Positions 17,057 through 25,995 of a DNA stretch of 64,000 bases are shown here, piece by piece; the first letter of the stretch is position 1; each line of letters starts with the position of its first letter. Below the pieces are notes generated by a model. That model was not told the origin of the DNA. It did not search any database and saw nothing but the letters and a program-made list of their open reading frames with translations. The translations under genes and the position numbers were made by a program. Location: positions 192,397 to 256,396 of the forward strand of contig NZ_VTTI01000005.1 in NCBI RefSeq assembly GCF_008641105.1, written 5' to 3'. The DNA is from Halopseudomonas salina (GTDB taxonomy: Bacteria; Pseudomonadota; Gammaproteobacteria; Pseudomonadales; Pseudomonadaceae).

Positions 17057-17716
17057 ATGAAGAAGCAAATGATGGTTGTTGCGGGTCTGAGCACGCTGCT
17101 GCTGGCGGGTTGTACTACCAATCCCTACACGGGTGAGCGTGAAAGCGGCAAATCTGCAATCTACGGCCTGGGTGGTGCGGCAGCCGGCGCTGCTATTGGT
17201 GCTGCGACTTCCGGTAGCGATGACCGCGCCAAGGGTGCCTTGATCGGTGCGACTGTTGGTGGCGCCGCGGGTGCTGGTTATGGCTACTACGTGGACCAGC
17301 AGGAAGCCCGTTTGCGTCAGGAATTGCGCGGTACCGGTGTGCAGGTTGTGCGCAATGGCGAGAACCTGCAGCTGGTCATGCCAGGCAACATCACCTTTGC
17401 CAGCGGTTCGTCTGACATTTCCAGCAGCTTCTATCCCACCCTTAATTCGCTGGTCAAGGTATTCCAGGAATTCGACAAGAATGGTGTCGAGATCGTTGGT
17501 CACACTGACAGCACCGGTAGCAATGACCTGAATATGCGTCTGTCCCGTGAACGCGCGCAGAGCGTTGCATCCTATCTCGCTAACAACGGTGTTGCCGGTG
17601 CGCGTATCAGTGCAACGGGCGTTGGCCCTAGCCAGCCGATCGCGAGCAACGACACTACTGATGGTCGTGCGCAGAACCGCCGTGTGGAAATCAACCTGCG
17701 GCCCCTGCAGCGGTAA
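17057..17716 (+). CDS. OmpA-domain lipoprotein with glycine-zipper (YiaD-like)
   Basis: The 219-residue protein has a lipoprotein signal with lipobox LLAGC (Cys19). A glycine-zipper region follows at residues about 37-80 (GGAAAGAAIGAA and GATVGGAAGAGYGYY). The C-terminal OmpA peptidoglycan-binding domain (about 110-215) shows EIVGHTDSTGSNDLNMRLS and NRRVEINL. It should sit in the outer membrane facing the periplasm and bind peptidoglycan. AAGGAA precedes the start. It has its own terminator at 17767-17799. Confidence 0.88.
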   Translation: MKKQMMVVAGLSTLLLAGCTTNPYTGERESGKSAIYGLGGAAAGAAIGAATSGSDDRAKGALIGATVGGAAGAGYGYYVDQQEARLRQELRGTGVQVVRNGENLQLVMPGNITFASGSSDISSSFYPTLNSLVKVFQEFDKNGVEIVGHTDSTGSNDLNMRLSRERAQSVASYLANNGVAGARISATGVGPSQPIASNDTTDGRAQNRRVEINLRPLQR

Positions 17717-17766
17717 TTGACTTATGGCCTTATCTGTCTGCGCAAGCAGGTTGATAGAAGACCATG

Positions 17767-17799
17767 AAAAAAACGCAGCCATCTGGCTGCGTTTTTTTT
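17767..17799. terminator. Bidirectional terminator between the OmpA lipoprotein and acyltransferase genes
   Basis: AAAACGCAGCC and GGCTGCGTTTT flank a short ATCT loop, with a run of A on one side and eight T on the other. It can stop the two converging transcripts. Confidence 0.9.
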
Positions 17800-17814
17800 G
17801 TGTGAATTCCCGGG

Positions 17815-18720
17815 CTACTGGTCAGCTGGATACTGGTCGTGCAGCCTCTCGAGCTGCTGGTCTTTCTCAGCCCACAGCTCGTTGACCCAGGCCTGGAAGG
17901 CTTCGCGGAAAGCACTATCGTTCTGATAGTCGCGACCCAGAAATTCCGGGGGTATGGGTTTCAGGTCGCAGCGCATCACGACCTTTCTGACTCGGCCGCT
18001 GAGCAGGTCCCAGAACGTCGGACTGCCATCGGGATAGTGGATGGTGACATCCACCAATGAGCGCAACTGCGAACCCATGGCATCAAGCACAAAGGCGATA
18101 CCCCCCGACTTGGGGCGCAGCAGATAACGGAAAGGCGAGTTCTGTTCGGCGTGTTTGGCGGGGGTCAGACGGGTGCCTTCAAGAAAATTGAAGATAGCGA
18201 CCGGAGTGGTTTTGAACTTCTCGCAGGCGCGGCGGGTGGTCGCCACATCCTGCCCGGCTTTTTCCGGGTGCCGGGCCAGATAGGCCTTGCTGTAGCGTTT
18301 CATGAAGGGAAAGTCGAGCGCCCACCAGCAGATACCGATTACCGGGACCCAGATCAGTTCCTGCTTGAGGAAGAACTTGAGCATAGGCATCTGGCGATTG
18401 AGATTGTGCTGCAGTACCAGGATGTCGACCCAGCTCTGGTGATTGCTGGTCACCAGATACCAGCCGTCATAGTCCAGCTGGGAGACGCCCTGTACGTCCC
18501 AATCAGTGTTGCCACTAAGCCGCATCCAGCCACTGTTGCACAGCATCCAGAATTCGGCGATCCGGATCAACGCCCGGGTGCAGAGCGCCTGCAGGGCAGG
18601 GAAGGGCAGCAGTTTCACCATGGCAATGGGAAACAGTACGCTGAAGCATAGCAGCGTGTTGATTATCAGCAACAGGGTTGCCAGGGCGCCGCGGAGGGCG
18701 TGAGGCAGAAAGCTCAGCAT
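17815..18720 (-). CDS. PlsC-family acyltransferase (YihG-like)
   Basis: The protein of about 301 residues starts with a membrane helix and contains the acyltransferase motif NHQSWVD (H-x4-D, near residue 93) and the substrate-binding motif FLEGTR (near 180). These define the lysophospholipid acyltransferase family. The overall resemblance is to YihG/YihE-type inner-membrane acyltransferases that remodel phospholipid acyl chains. The ATG at 18720 is taken as the start; a TTG one codon earlier is possible and no strong Shine-Dalgarno is seen. It may be transcribed with pta, which ends 56 bases upstream. Confidence 0.82.
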   Translation of the reverse strand: MLSFLPHALRGALATLLLIINTLLCFSVLFPIAMVKLLPFPALQALCTRALIRIAEFWMLCNSGWMRLSGNTDWDVQGVSQLDYDGWYLVTSNHQSWVDILVLQHNLNRQMPMLKFFLKQELIWVPVIGICWWALDFPFMKRYSKAYLARHPEKAGQDVATTRRACEKFKTTPVAIFNFLEGTRLTPAKHAEQNSPFRYLLRPKSGGIAFVLDAMGSQLRSLVDVTIHYPDGSPTFWDLLSGRVRKVVMRCDLKPIPPEFLGRDYQNDSAFREAFQAWVNELWAEKDQQLERLHDQYPADQ

Positions 18721-18775
18721 CAATGGGTGCTCATTCAGGGACCGCCGGCCAGATGAACCGGCGATCGAGTCATTT

Positions 18776-20902
18776 TTACTTGTCTGCCTGTATGGCCGTC
18801 AAGGCAATGGTATAGACAATGTCGTCCACCAGGGCGCCGCGGGACAGATCGTTTACCGGTTTGCGCAAGCCCTGCAGCATTGGGCCAACGCTGACCACGT
18901 TGGCACTGCGCTGCACCGCCTTGTATGTCGTGTTACCGGTATTCAGGTCTGGAAACACGAACACGGTTGCCTTGCCGGCCACCGGACTATCTGGTGCTTT
19001 CTGCAGGCCGACGCTGGCAATCGCGGCAGCATCATACTGGAGCGGACCGTCGATCAGAAGCCCGGGCTCGCGCTCGGACGCGATGCGGGTTGCCTCACGG
19101 ACCTTTTCCACATCTTCCCCGGTACCGGATTTGCCCGTCGAATAGCTGATCATCGCCACCCGTGCTGGAATGCCGAAGGACTCGGCGGACCGGGCGCTCT
19201 GAATCGCGATTTCTGCCAGTTCTTCAGCGTTCGGATCCGGATTGACCGCGCAGTCTCCGTAAACCAGCACCTGCTCGGGCAGCAGCATGAAAAAGATCGA
19301 AGACACCAGATTGTACCCGGGGGCCGTCTTGATCAGCTGAAATGCCGGTCTGATGGTGTTGGCGGTGGTGTGAATGGCACCGGACACCAGTCCGTCGACC
19401 TCATCGAGTGCCAGCATCATGGTACCCAGCACCACGTTGTCTTCGAGCTGTTGCAGCGCCATGGGCGCGTTGAGACCCTTGCCGGCACGGAACTCGACCA
19501 TCTTGTCGACATACCGCTCACGGACTTCCTCCGGATCGATGATCTCAAGGTCATCCGGCAGGGTGATGTGCTGAGCCCGGGCCACAGCTTCAACCGATTC
19601 GCGCTTGGCCAGCAAGACACAACGGGCAATGCCCCTGCGTTGACAAATGGCTGCAGCCTGCACGGTACGAGGCTCGTCGCCCTCCGGCAAAACAATGCGC
19701 TTGGCTGCTTTCTGGGCCCGGGTCATCAGTTGGTAACGGAATGCTGGCGGTGACATGCGGGCTTCCCGTGGCGCGTCGCAGCGCCGCTCCAGCCAGGCGT
19801 GGTCGATGTGGGAGGCGGCAAACTCGGTTACCTGTTCCGCGCGCTCGTGATCATCTACCGGAATTTCACGATTCATGCGGTCGAGCCGGGTCGCAGTCTC
19901 GAAGGTGTTGGTGGTTGTGGACAGTACCGGCAAACCTCCGGTCAGTGCGGGTTGGCACAGCTGCATGACCCGCTCATCGGGGGCGAAGCCACTGGTCAGC
20001 ATCAGGCCTGCCAGGGGTGTGCCCGCCAGGGACGCCAGACTTGCGGCAATGATGATGTCATCGCGGTCGCCGGGCGTGACGATCAGCGTACCGGGTTTAA
20101 GGCGCTCGACGATATTGGGTACCGTCCGTGCACACAGGGCAATCTCCATGACGCGGCGGCTGTTGATCTGGCCTTCGTGCAATACGGTTGCATGCAGCAG
20201 TTCGGCCACGTCAGACGTGCGCGGCGCGTTCAGGGTCTCTTCCCAGGGAATGCAGCCGATCAGGCGGAAGTCCTCGGTATCCAGTACCTGGGACTCCTGT
20301 TTGAGGGCAATGGCGAACTCTTTCAGGGTACGTTTGAGTTCGCTGCGGTCGCTTGGCAGCCTGTCCGCCAGCTCGAGTCCGCGTACCTTGTTGACGATCA
20401 CGCCGAGTACCTTGGGATGGCTCGGGCCGCCGAAACCCTGAGCGTGAATTTCGATACGGTCAGCCAGACTCGACATGTCGTCGTCATCCGGCGCGGTGAC
20501 CAGGATTACATCCGCATCCAGGCTGCGAGCCAGGTGATGGTTGATGCGCGCGGCATAACTGGCCTGACGGGTTGGCACCATGCCTTCGACAATCACCACG
20601 TCGGCGTCTATCGCGGCGAGCTGATAACTGCTGACAATGTCTTCCAGAACCTCATCGAGCTGGCCGTTTGCCAGCCGGTGCTCCACATCGGCCAGTGCCA
20701 ACGGCTTGGGCGGCTTGAGATCGAGCGTGCGGCTGATCAGTTCGGTCGAGCGCTCAGGACCCAGGTCGCCGGGGTGGGGTTGGGCGATGGGTTTGAGAAA
20801 ATGCACGCGCAAGCCTGCGCGTTGCAGTGAGCGAATCAGGCCGAGGCTGATCGAGGTCAAGCCAACCCCGAAGCCGGTTGGAGCTATGAAAAAAGTGTGC
20901 AT
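18776..20902 (-). CDS. pta: Phosphate acetyltransferase
   Basis: This 708-residue protein is full-length Pta of the long type. It has an N-terminal P-loop-like (BioD-like) domain, a central DRTGG domain, and the C-terminal transferase domain from about residue 380 (LMTRAQKAAKRIVLPEGDE to the end). The catalytic end shows GSGTGEDVEKV-type and FPDLNTGNTTYKAVQR segments. Pta converts acetyl-CoA and phosphate to acetyl phosphate, which AckA uses to make ATP and acetate. It lies 27 bases downstream of ackA on the same strand and forms an operon with it. Confidence 0.95.
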   Translation of the reverse strand: MHTFFIAPTGFGVGLTSISLGLIRSLQRAGLRVHFLKPIAQPHPGDLGPERSTELISRTLDLKPPKPLALADVEHRLANGQLDEVLEDIVSSYQLAAIDADVVIVEGMVPTRQASYAARINHHLARSLDADVILVTAPDDDDMSSLADRIEIHAQGFGGPSHPKVLGVIVNKVRGLELADRLPSDRSELKRTLKEFAIALKQESQVLDTEDFRLIGCIPWEETLNAPRTSDVAELLHATVLHEGQINSRRVMEIALCARTVPNIVERLKPGTLIVTPGDRDDIIIAASLASLAGTPLAGLMLTSGFAPDERVMQLCQPALTGGLPVLSTTTNTFETATRLDRMNREIPVDDHERAEQVTEFAASHIDHAWLERRCDAPREARMSPPAFRYQLMTRAQKAAKRIVLPEGDEPRTVQAAAICQRRGIARCVLLAKRESVEAVARAQHITLPDDLEIIDPEEVRERYVDKMVEFRAGKGLNAPMALQQLEDNVVLGTMMLALDEVDGLVSGAIHTTANTIRPAFQLIKTAPGYNLVSSIFFMLLPEQVLVYGDCAVNPDPNAEELAEIAIQSARSAESFGIPARVAMISYSTGKSGTGEDVEKVREATRIASEREPGLLIDGPLQYDAAAIASVGLQKAPDSPVAGKATVFVFPDLNTGNTTYKAVQRSANVVSVGPMLQGLRKPVNDLSRGALVDDIVYTIALTAIQADK

Positions 20903-20929
20903 GCAGTCATACCGCCTGTGATGTAGGTG

Positions 20930-22117
20930 TCAGTGATCGAGCAGGGCCAGGCTTTCATCCGCTATCTGGCGCTCCTCGTCGGTGGGGATGACCCAGATGG
21001 TCGGGGAGCCTTTGGCATGTATAGCAACGGCTTCACCACGGGCATGGCCGTTGTTGGCTGCCTCATCGAGTTTGAGGCCCATTGCACCCATGTGTTCCAC
21101 CGTGCGTGCGCGAATCTTCGCCGAATTTTCGCCAATACCGCCGGTAAACAGCAGCCCGTCCAGGCGCGGCAGTGCTGCGCACAGGCCGAGTAGAGATCTG
21201 GCTAGTCGGTAGCAGAACACCTCAATGGCCAGTTTCGCTCCTTCGTGGTCGTCGTCGGCGGCGGCCTCCAACTGACGCATGTCGTTGGTCAGCCCGGAAA
21301 GGCCCAGCAGTCCGCTTTCGCGGTTGAGAAGTTGTTCGATTCTTGGCAAGTCCCAGCCCAGCGTGCGGCCCAGATGAGCATGCAGGTTAGGGTCTACGTC
21401 GCCACTGCGGGTGCCCATTACCAGGCCCTCGAGGGGCGTCAACCCCATGCTGGTATCCAGGCTGCGTCCGTCCAGCACCGCACAGCTTGAACATCCGTTG
21501 CCCAGGTGGGCACTGAGCCAGGCGCCCCTGCCAGGCGCGTGGCCACTGAGCAGGCTCGCCCGATGGGTAACGTATTGATGGCTGGTTCCGTGAAAGCCAT
21601 AACGGCGAATGGCGTGCTCCCGGTAAAGGGCTTCCGGTATTGCGTAGCGATAGGCGTACGCGGGCATGCTCTGGTGGAAAGCAGTATCGAATATAGCCAC
21701 GTGGGGTATGTCGGGAAAAACGGCCATTGCGGCCTGAATACCGGTCAGGTTGGCGGGGTTGTGCAGGGGTGCCAGGTCGGCATTGGCACTGATGGCAGCT
21801 ATTACTTTGTTGTCTATCAGCTGGGCTTGGGTGAAGTGTTCGCCGCCATGTACCACCCGGTGACCTACCGCGCTCAAGGGTTGGCCGGCGTGCTGTTCGA
21901 TCAGGGGGAGCAGGGCGGCCATGGCTGATCCATGTTCGCCATCCTCAAGCAAGGTTTCTTCCAGCGCGCTGGCAGTCTTCCATTGGAGTGTGGCCTGATC
22001 GCTACCCAGCCGTTCCGCAAGGCCGCTCAGCAGTGCTGCACTGTCGCCCTCGCGGCGCAGTGCGAATTTGATGGAGGAGCTGCCGCAATTGATTACCAGA
22101 ACCAGTCGCTGGGTCAT
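20930..22117 (-). CDS. ackA: Acetate kinase
   Basis: The 395-residue protein carries the acetokinase signatures [13 protein letters not shown] at the N-terminus and [11 protein letters not shown] near residue 83. [20 protein letters not shown] contains the catalytic region, and [13 protein letters not shown] the adenosine-binding part. It interconverts acetyl phosphate plus ADP with acetate plus ATP. GAGG precedes the start. It is the first gene of the ackA-pta unit and is divergent from slyD. Confidence 0.95.
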   Translation of the reverse strand: MTQRLVLVINCGSSSIKFALRREGDSAALLSGLAERLGSDQATLQWKTASALEETLLEDGEHGSAMAALLPLIEQHAGQPLSAVGHRVVHGGEHFTQAQLIDNKVIAAISANADLAPLHNPANLTGIQAAMAVFPDIPHVAIFDTAFHQSMPAYAYRYAIPEALYREHAIRRYGFHGTSHQYVTHRASLLSGHAPGRGAWLSAHLGNGCSSCAVLDGRSLDTSMGLTPLEGLVMGTRSGDVDPNLHAHLGRTLGWDLPRIEQLLNRESGLLGLSGLTNDMRQLEAAADDDHEGAKLAIEVFCYRLARSLLGLCAALPRLDGLLFTGGIGENSAKIRARTVEHMGAMGLKLDEAANNGHARGEAVAIHAKGSPTIWVIPTDEERQIADESLALLDH

Positions 22118-22263
22118 CGTTACCTCGTCAGTGGTCGGCCAGATGGCGGTCGGAAATCTTTCCGGGTCATAGTCTATACCAGCCTTGCGTCGGTCAACCC
22201 GTGCGTTCAGCGGTCAAACGGCGTAAACTGCTCCGTTTTAAGCGAAAAGACAGGTGACGAATT

Positions 22264-22749
22264 ATGCAGATTGCTGCGAACAAAGCCGTATCGATTGAAT
22301 ACACACTCACCGATGATGCCGGCGAAGTACTTGATTCGTCCGCTGGTGGTGGTCCGCTGGTGTATCTGCAAGGTGCGGGTAACATCATCCCCGGTCTTGA
22401 GCAGGAGCTGGAAGGCAAGCAGCCTGGCGACGAGCTGAAAGTGACCGTTGAGCCAGAGCATGCCTACGGCGAATTCAGCGCCGAACTGGTAGCCGTGCTG
22501 GGCCGCAACATGTTCGAAGGTGTCGATGAGCTTGAGCCGGGCATGCAGTTCCACGCCTCCGGTCCTGATGGCAGCATGCAGATTGTCACCATCACCGCAG
22601 TCGAGGGTGACGAAGTGACCGTTGACGGCAACCATCCGTTGGCTGGCCAACGCCTGACTTTTGAAGTCAAGGTGGTTGAAGTGCGTGATGCGACCGAAGA
22701 CGAAATCGCCCATGGTCACATCCATGGTGAAGGTGGCGTTGAGCACTAA
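22264..22749 (+). CDS. slyD: FKBP-type peptidyl-prolyl isomerase SlyD
   Basis: The 161-residue protein matches SlyD: a split FKBP domain with an inserted IF chaperone domain (about residues 70-125). The motif VEPEHAYGEF is typical. Unlike E. coli SlyD it lacks a long metal-binding His/Cys tail and ends in a short His-containing stretch (HGHIHGEGGVEH). It assists proline-limited folding in the cytoplasm. A terminator follows at 22797-22826. Confidence 0.9.
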   Translation: MQIAANKAVSIEYTLTDDAGEVLDSSAGGGPLVYLQGAGNIIPGLEQELEGKQPGDELKVTVEPEHAYGEFSAELVAVLGRNMFEGVDELEPGMQFHASGPDGSMQIVTITAVEGDEVTVDGNHPLAGQRLTFEVKVVEVRDATEDEIAHGHIHGEGGVEH

Positions 22750-22796
22750 GGCTGGTTGAGGGTCCCGGCTGACGGCCGGGCCAAAGCCATGCAGTG

Positions 22797-22826
22797 AAAA
22801 AGGCTTCCCAAGGGGAGCCTTTTTTG
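22797..22826 (+). terminator. Rho-independent terminator of slyD
   Basis: AAAAAGGCTTCCC and GGGGAGCCTTTTTT form a stem with an AA loop and a T-run, 48 bases after the stop. A second GC-rich hairpin precedes it at about 22761-22781. Confidence 0.88.
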
Positions 22827-22896
22827 TGAGCGCTGTTTGGCTATTCAGTGTTATCAGTAGAATCCATTATCCTGGGGTGCGCTATTAATAATAGGT

Positions 22897-22904
22897 GACC
22901 GGTC
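22897..22904. promoter_or_regulatory. Candidate TetR operator before the tetR-like gene
   Basis: The palindrome GACCGGTC lies 15 bases before the TetR-type start, inside TAGGTGACCGGTCGTATA. The same 8-mer occurs at 23555-23562 before the adjacent old yellow enzyme gene, as expected for one repressor controlling both. Confidence 0.5.
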
Positions 22905-22918
22905 GTATATTAGTCGTC

Positions 22919-23506
22919 ATGAACGCTATTCAAGATAAACGCGCACGCATTCTGGCCGCCGGCACTGAAGTGATGCTGCTCAAGGGTTATAACGGAACGG
23001 GTGTGCAGGAAATCACCCAGAGCGCCGGTGTGCCCAAGGGCTCCTTTTACCATTACTTCGAAAGCAAGGAAGACTTTGCCATTCAGGCCCTGCATTACTA
23101 TTACTTGCCGAGGCTAGAGCGCTTTGGCAGTGCACTGCAGGCCGACGATGCAAGCCCCCGGGAGCGAATTCTGCGTTTTTATCGGGATCTGGTCGGGTAT
23201 TTTGCCAATCAGCATGAGCCAACTCACCAGTGCTTCATTGGTAGCCTTTGCCATGAGAAGGCAGGCGACAGCCAACCTATAGGTTATGCCGCAAGTGCCA
23301 TTCTCAATCGCTCTAGTGAGTTGCTGGCTAATTGTCTGGTTGAAGCCCGTGAGGCTGGCGAGTTGCCCTCTGATCAAGACCCCCATGCGTTGGGCGCCTT
23401 TATTGGCGCTGCATGGGAAGGTGCCTTGCTGCGCATGAAGGTAGACCGGCAAATAGGCCCGTTACGCGTTTTTATCAGCCAGCTGGAGCGCCTGCTGCGG
23501 CCCTGA
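22919..23506 (+). CDS. TetR-family transcriptional regulator (NemR/AcuR-like)
   Basis: The 195-residue protein has an N-terminal helix-turn-helix (GVQEITQSAGVPKGSFYHYF, about residues 24-43) and a helical ligand domain with a cysteine in HQCFIGSLCHE. The family is dimeric and mostly repressive. Its position 119 bases upstream of an old yellow enzyme gene, with the same palindrome before each, suggests an electrophile- or quinone-responsive repressor similar in layout to nemR-nemA. The ATG at 22919 is chosen because the upstream in-frame ATG at 22895 would place the palindrome inside the gene. Confidence 0.82.
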   Translation: MNAIQDKRARILAAGTEVMLLKGYNGTGVQEITQSAGVPKGSFYHYFESKEDFAIQALHYYYLPRLERFGSALQADDASPRERILRFYRDLVGYFANQHEPTHQCFIGSLCHEKAGDSQPIGYAASAILNRSSELLANCLVEAREAGELPSDQDPHALGAFIGAAWEGALLRMKVDRQIGPLRVFISQLERLLRP

Positions 23507-23554
23507 CGGAGCTGTCGGCCGGCTGATGCTATTACACTGACCCTATAACAAGAC

Positions 23555-23562
23555 GACCGGTC
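23555..23562. promoter_or_regulatory. Candidate TetR operator before the old yellow enzyme gene
   Basis: A second GACCGGTC copy, within AGACGACCGGTCCACT, lies just after a TATAAC -10-like box at 23544-23549 and 64 bases before the enzyme start. A repressor bound here would block the promoter. Confidence 0.5.
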
Positions 23563-23625
23563 CACTCGATAACCGATGAACCGCGGTTGCCAACCAACAT
23601 TCAACTCACTACAGGAGTTCTATCC

Positions 23626-24735
23626 ATGTCCGCTGACACCAGTTCACTGTTTTCCTCCTTCCAGTACGGTCCCCTCACGCTGAGCAATCGCATCGTGATG
23701 GCACCCATGACCCGTAACTTTTCACCCAATGGTGTGCCGACTGACCAGGTTGTCGAGTATTACCGTCGTCGCTCTGAATCCGGTGTGGGCCTGATCATCA
23801 CCGAAGGCACCACTGTCAATCACGCGGCAGCCAGTGGCTACCCTGACGTACCCGCTTTCCATGGTGAAGAGTCTCTGGCCGGTTGGAAGAAAGTTGTCGA
23901 CGCGGTCCATTCGGTTGGCGGCAAGATTGCACCCCAGCTGTGGCACGTGGGGAACACCCGTCGTCTGGGCGCGGAGCCGAACGCCGATGTGCCCGGTTAC
24001 GGTCCCATGGAAAAGCTCAAGGACGGCAGAAAAATCGTCCATGGCATGACCCGTGACGACATCCGTGAAGTAGTTGAAGCCTTTGCCCAGGCTGCCCGCG
24101 ATGCGAAGGAAATCGGTTGTGATGCGATCGAGCTGCACGGCGCCCATGGTTACCTGATCGACCAGTTCTTCTGGGAGGGTACCAACACCCGCGATGACGA
24201 GTACGGCGGCAGCATGGAAAATCGTGGACGCTTCGCGGTGGAAATCATCAGTGCCGTGCGTGCTGCTGTGGGCCCCGAGTATCCGATCATTTTCCGCTTC
24301 TCCCAGTGGAAGCAGCAGGACTACACCGCGCGCCTGGCGCCGACGCCTGAGCTGCTGGAAGCTTTCCTGGCACCGCTGGTTGAGGCCGGCGTGGATATCT
24401 TCCACTGCTCGCAGCGCCGCTTCTGGGAGCCTGAGTTTGAAGGCTCCGATCTGAACCTGGCTGGCTGGACCCGCAAGATCACTGGCAAGCCCTGCATCAC
24501 TGTAGGCAGTGTGGGACTGGACGGCGAGTTCCTGGAATTCATGGTCAAGACCGACAAGGTGGCTCAGACTGCCAACATCGACGACCTGTTGGTGCGCCTG
24601 GCGGCCAATGAGTTTGACCTGGTGGCGGTAGGCCGTGCGCTGATCGTTGACCCCGAGTGGGCAGACAAGGTCCGCGAAGGTCGTTTCAGTGAAATCCTGC
24701 CCTTCAGCCGCGAGGCTCTGAAGACCCTGGCTTGA
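23626..24735 (+). CDS. Old yellow enzyme-type NADH:flavin oxidoreductase
   Basis: The 369-residue TIM-barrel protein binds FMN and reduces activated alkenes or related electrophiles with NAD(P)H. Family marks are NRIVMAPMTRNF near residue 24, LWHVGNTRR, the ELHGAHGYLIDQFFWEGTN active-site strand and DEYGGSMENRGRF. The start at 23626 follows AGGAG at 23613-23617; an upstream in-frame ATG at 23587 is not supported. It pairs with the TetR gene. Its 3' end overlaps the convergent glycosyltransferase gene by 32 bases. It is only distantly similar to the second such enzyme at 49690-50805. Confidence 0.88.
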   Translation: MSADTSSLFSSFQYGPLTLSNRIVMAPMTRNFSPNGVPTDQVVEYYRRRSESGVGLIITEGTTVNHAAASGYPDVPAFHGEESLAGWKKVVDAVHSVGGKIAPQLWHVGNTRRLGAEPNADVPGYGPMEKLKDGRKIVHGMTRDDIREVVEAFAQAARDAKEIGCDAIELHGAHGYLIDQFFWEGTNTRDDEYGGSMENRGRFAVEIISAVRAAVGPEYPIIFRFSQWKQQDYTARLAPTPELLEAFLAPLVEAGVDIFHCSQRRFWEPEFEGSDLNLAGWTRKITGKPCITVGSVGLDGEFLEFMVKTDKVAQTANIDDLLVRLAANEFDLVAVGRALIVDPEWADKVREGRFSEILPFSREALKTLA

Positions 24736-25942
24736 GCCTCGGGTCTCTGGCGTGGGTGGCGCGTGTCATCTTCGCCGGACCTGATGCAGCTCTGCTCAGG
24801 TAACCTTCGAACCGATCAATCACCGGGCCCCAGCCAAGCTGACAGGCCCGGTGTCTAGCATGTATCCGCACGCTTCGCCTTCCCTCAACGTCATCGATCA
24901 GCCATAGGAGGTTGCAGGTGAACTGCTTGGCATCTCCCACGGGGGCAAGGCAGCCACTGAAGCGGTCACGTATGTGCTGGTGCGCGGCAGCGGAGTCGAA
25001 CGCATTGATTGCAAGGCCCGACGCCATTGCCTCGGTCACCACATTGCCAAAGGTTTCGACAATACTTGGAAATACGAATATATCGGCACTGGCGTAAGCG
25101 CTGGCCAGTTCTGCTCCGTTCAACCAGCCGGTAAAGAGGGCGTCGGGTAACTGCTTTTGCAATTCTGCCCGCATTGGGCCGTCACCTACTACGACCAGCC
25201 GTAATCGCTCCGGATGATCAGTTGTTTCAAGCGCTTCTTTCCAGGCTTGTATCAGAAGTAAAAGATTCTTTTCCGGGGCTAGTCTGCCCACGTGTAGTAG
25301 CACGATGTCATTTTCTCCCGCCTGCCATTGCTGGCGCAGGTTCGTGCTGCGATGGCTCGGGTGAAAGCGCTCACAATCCACTCCCCTACCAAGCAGAACA
25401 AGATTCTCCAGCCCTGCACGCATCAGCTCCTTCTGCTGAGTAGGGCAGGCGGTCAGGGTCAGCTGCGTACGATTATGAAACCAGCGCAGGTAACTCATGA
25501 TCGGCTGCTGCAGCAGGCCTACGCCATAGTGGTCGGCATACTGCTGGAAGTGCGTGTGAAAGCCGCTGATGACTGGAATGCCCATTTTCCGCGCAACGCG
25601 CAGTGCAGACCAGCCAAGAGGGCCTTCAGTCGCAAGGTAGATGGCGTCTGGCCGCTGCCGTTTCCACATCGCACGCAGGCGGTTGCCGGCTGGCAGGCCC
25701 AGTTGCAATTCGGGGTAACGTGGAATGGCCATGCCGTTGACCCGTCGTTCCAGCAGTTCCGGGCCGTTGCTGATGCCTGGATGCTCGCCTGATTGGGCCG
25801 GTCGAATCAGTTGTATCTGATGACCGCGGTTCAGGAGCCCTCGGCACAAATGGCCGAGGGTATTGGCAACGCCGTTCACCTGGGGTGCATAGGTTTCGGT
25901 GACCAGGGCAAAGCACTTTTGCGGAACGGGATCTGTTTTCAT
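24704..25942 (-). CDS. GT4-family glycosyltransferase
   Basis: The protein of about 412 residues has the two-Rossmann GT-B layout. An N-terminal acceptor domain (ETYAPQVNGVANTLGHL, then SGFHTHFQQYADHYGVG) is followed by a donor domain with VGRLAPEKNLLLLIQAW and the E-x7-E motif in PSIVETFGNVVTEAMASG. The pattern resembles GDP-mannose-dependent mannosyltransferases and related glycolipid enzymes; donor and acceptor are not certain. The start at 25942 gives the usual family N-terminus. The C-terminal 20 or so residues are basic, poorly conserved in look, and overlap the old yellow enzyme gene. Confidence 0.82.
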   Translation of the reverse strand: MKTDPVPQKCFALVTETYAPQVNGVANTLGHLCRGLLNRGHQIQLIRPAQSGEHPGISNGPELLERRVNGMAIPRYPELQLGLPAGNRLRAMWKRQRPDAIYLATEGPLGWSALRVARKMGIPVISGFHTHFQQYADHYGVGLLQQPIMSYLRWFHNRTQLTLTACPTQQKELMRAGLENLVLLGRGVDCERFHPSHRSTNLRQQWQAGENDIVLLHVGRLAPEKNLLLLIQAWKEALETTDHPERLRLVVVGDGPMRAELQKQLPDALFTGWLNGAELASAYASADIFVFPSIVETFGNVVTEAMASGLAINAFDSAAAHQHIRDRFSGCLAPVGDAKQFTCNLLWLIDDVEGRRSVRIHARHRACQLGWGPVIDRFEGYLSRAASGPAKMTRATHARDPRLKPGSSEPRG

Positions 25943-25995
25943 GATCCCAGTATGGAGCGCCGCGATGATGCAAGTGTGACGTTTTGATAACGGTT

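Noticed and set aside
19799..20830. A 343-codon plus-strand frame inside pta.
   Set aside because: It is antisense to the conserved Pta protein and has no ribosome-binding site or domain.
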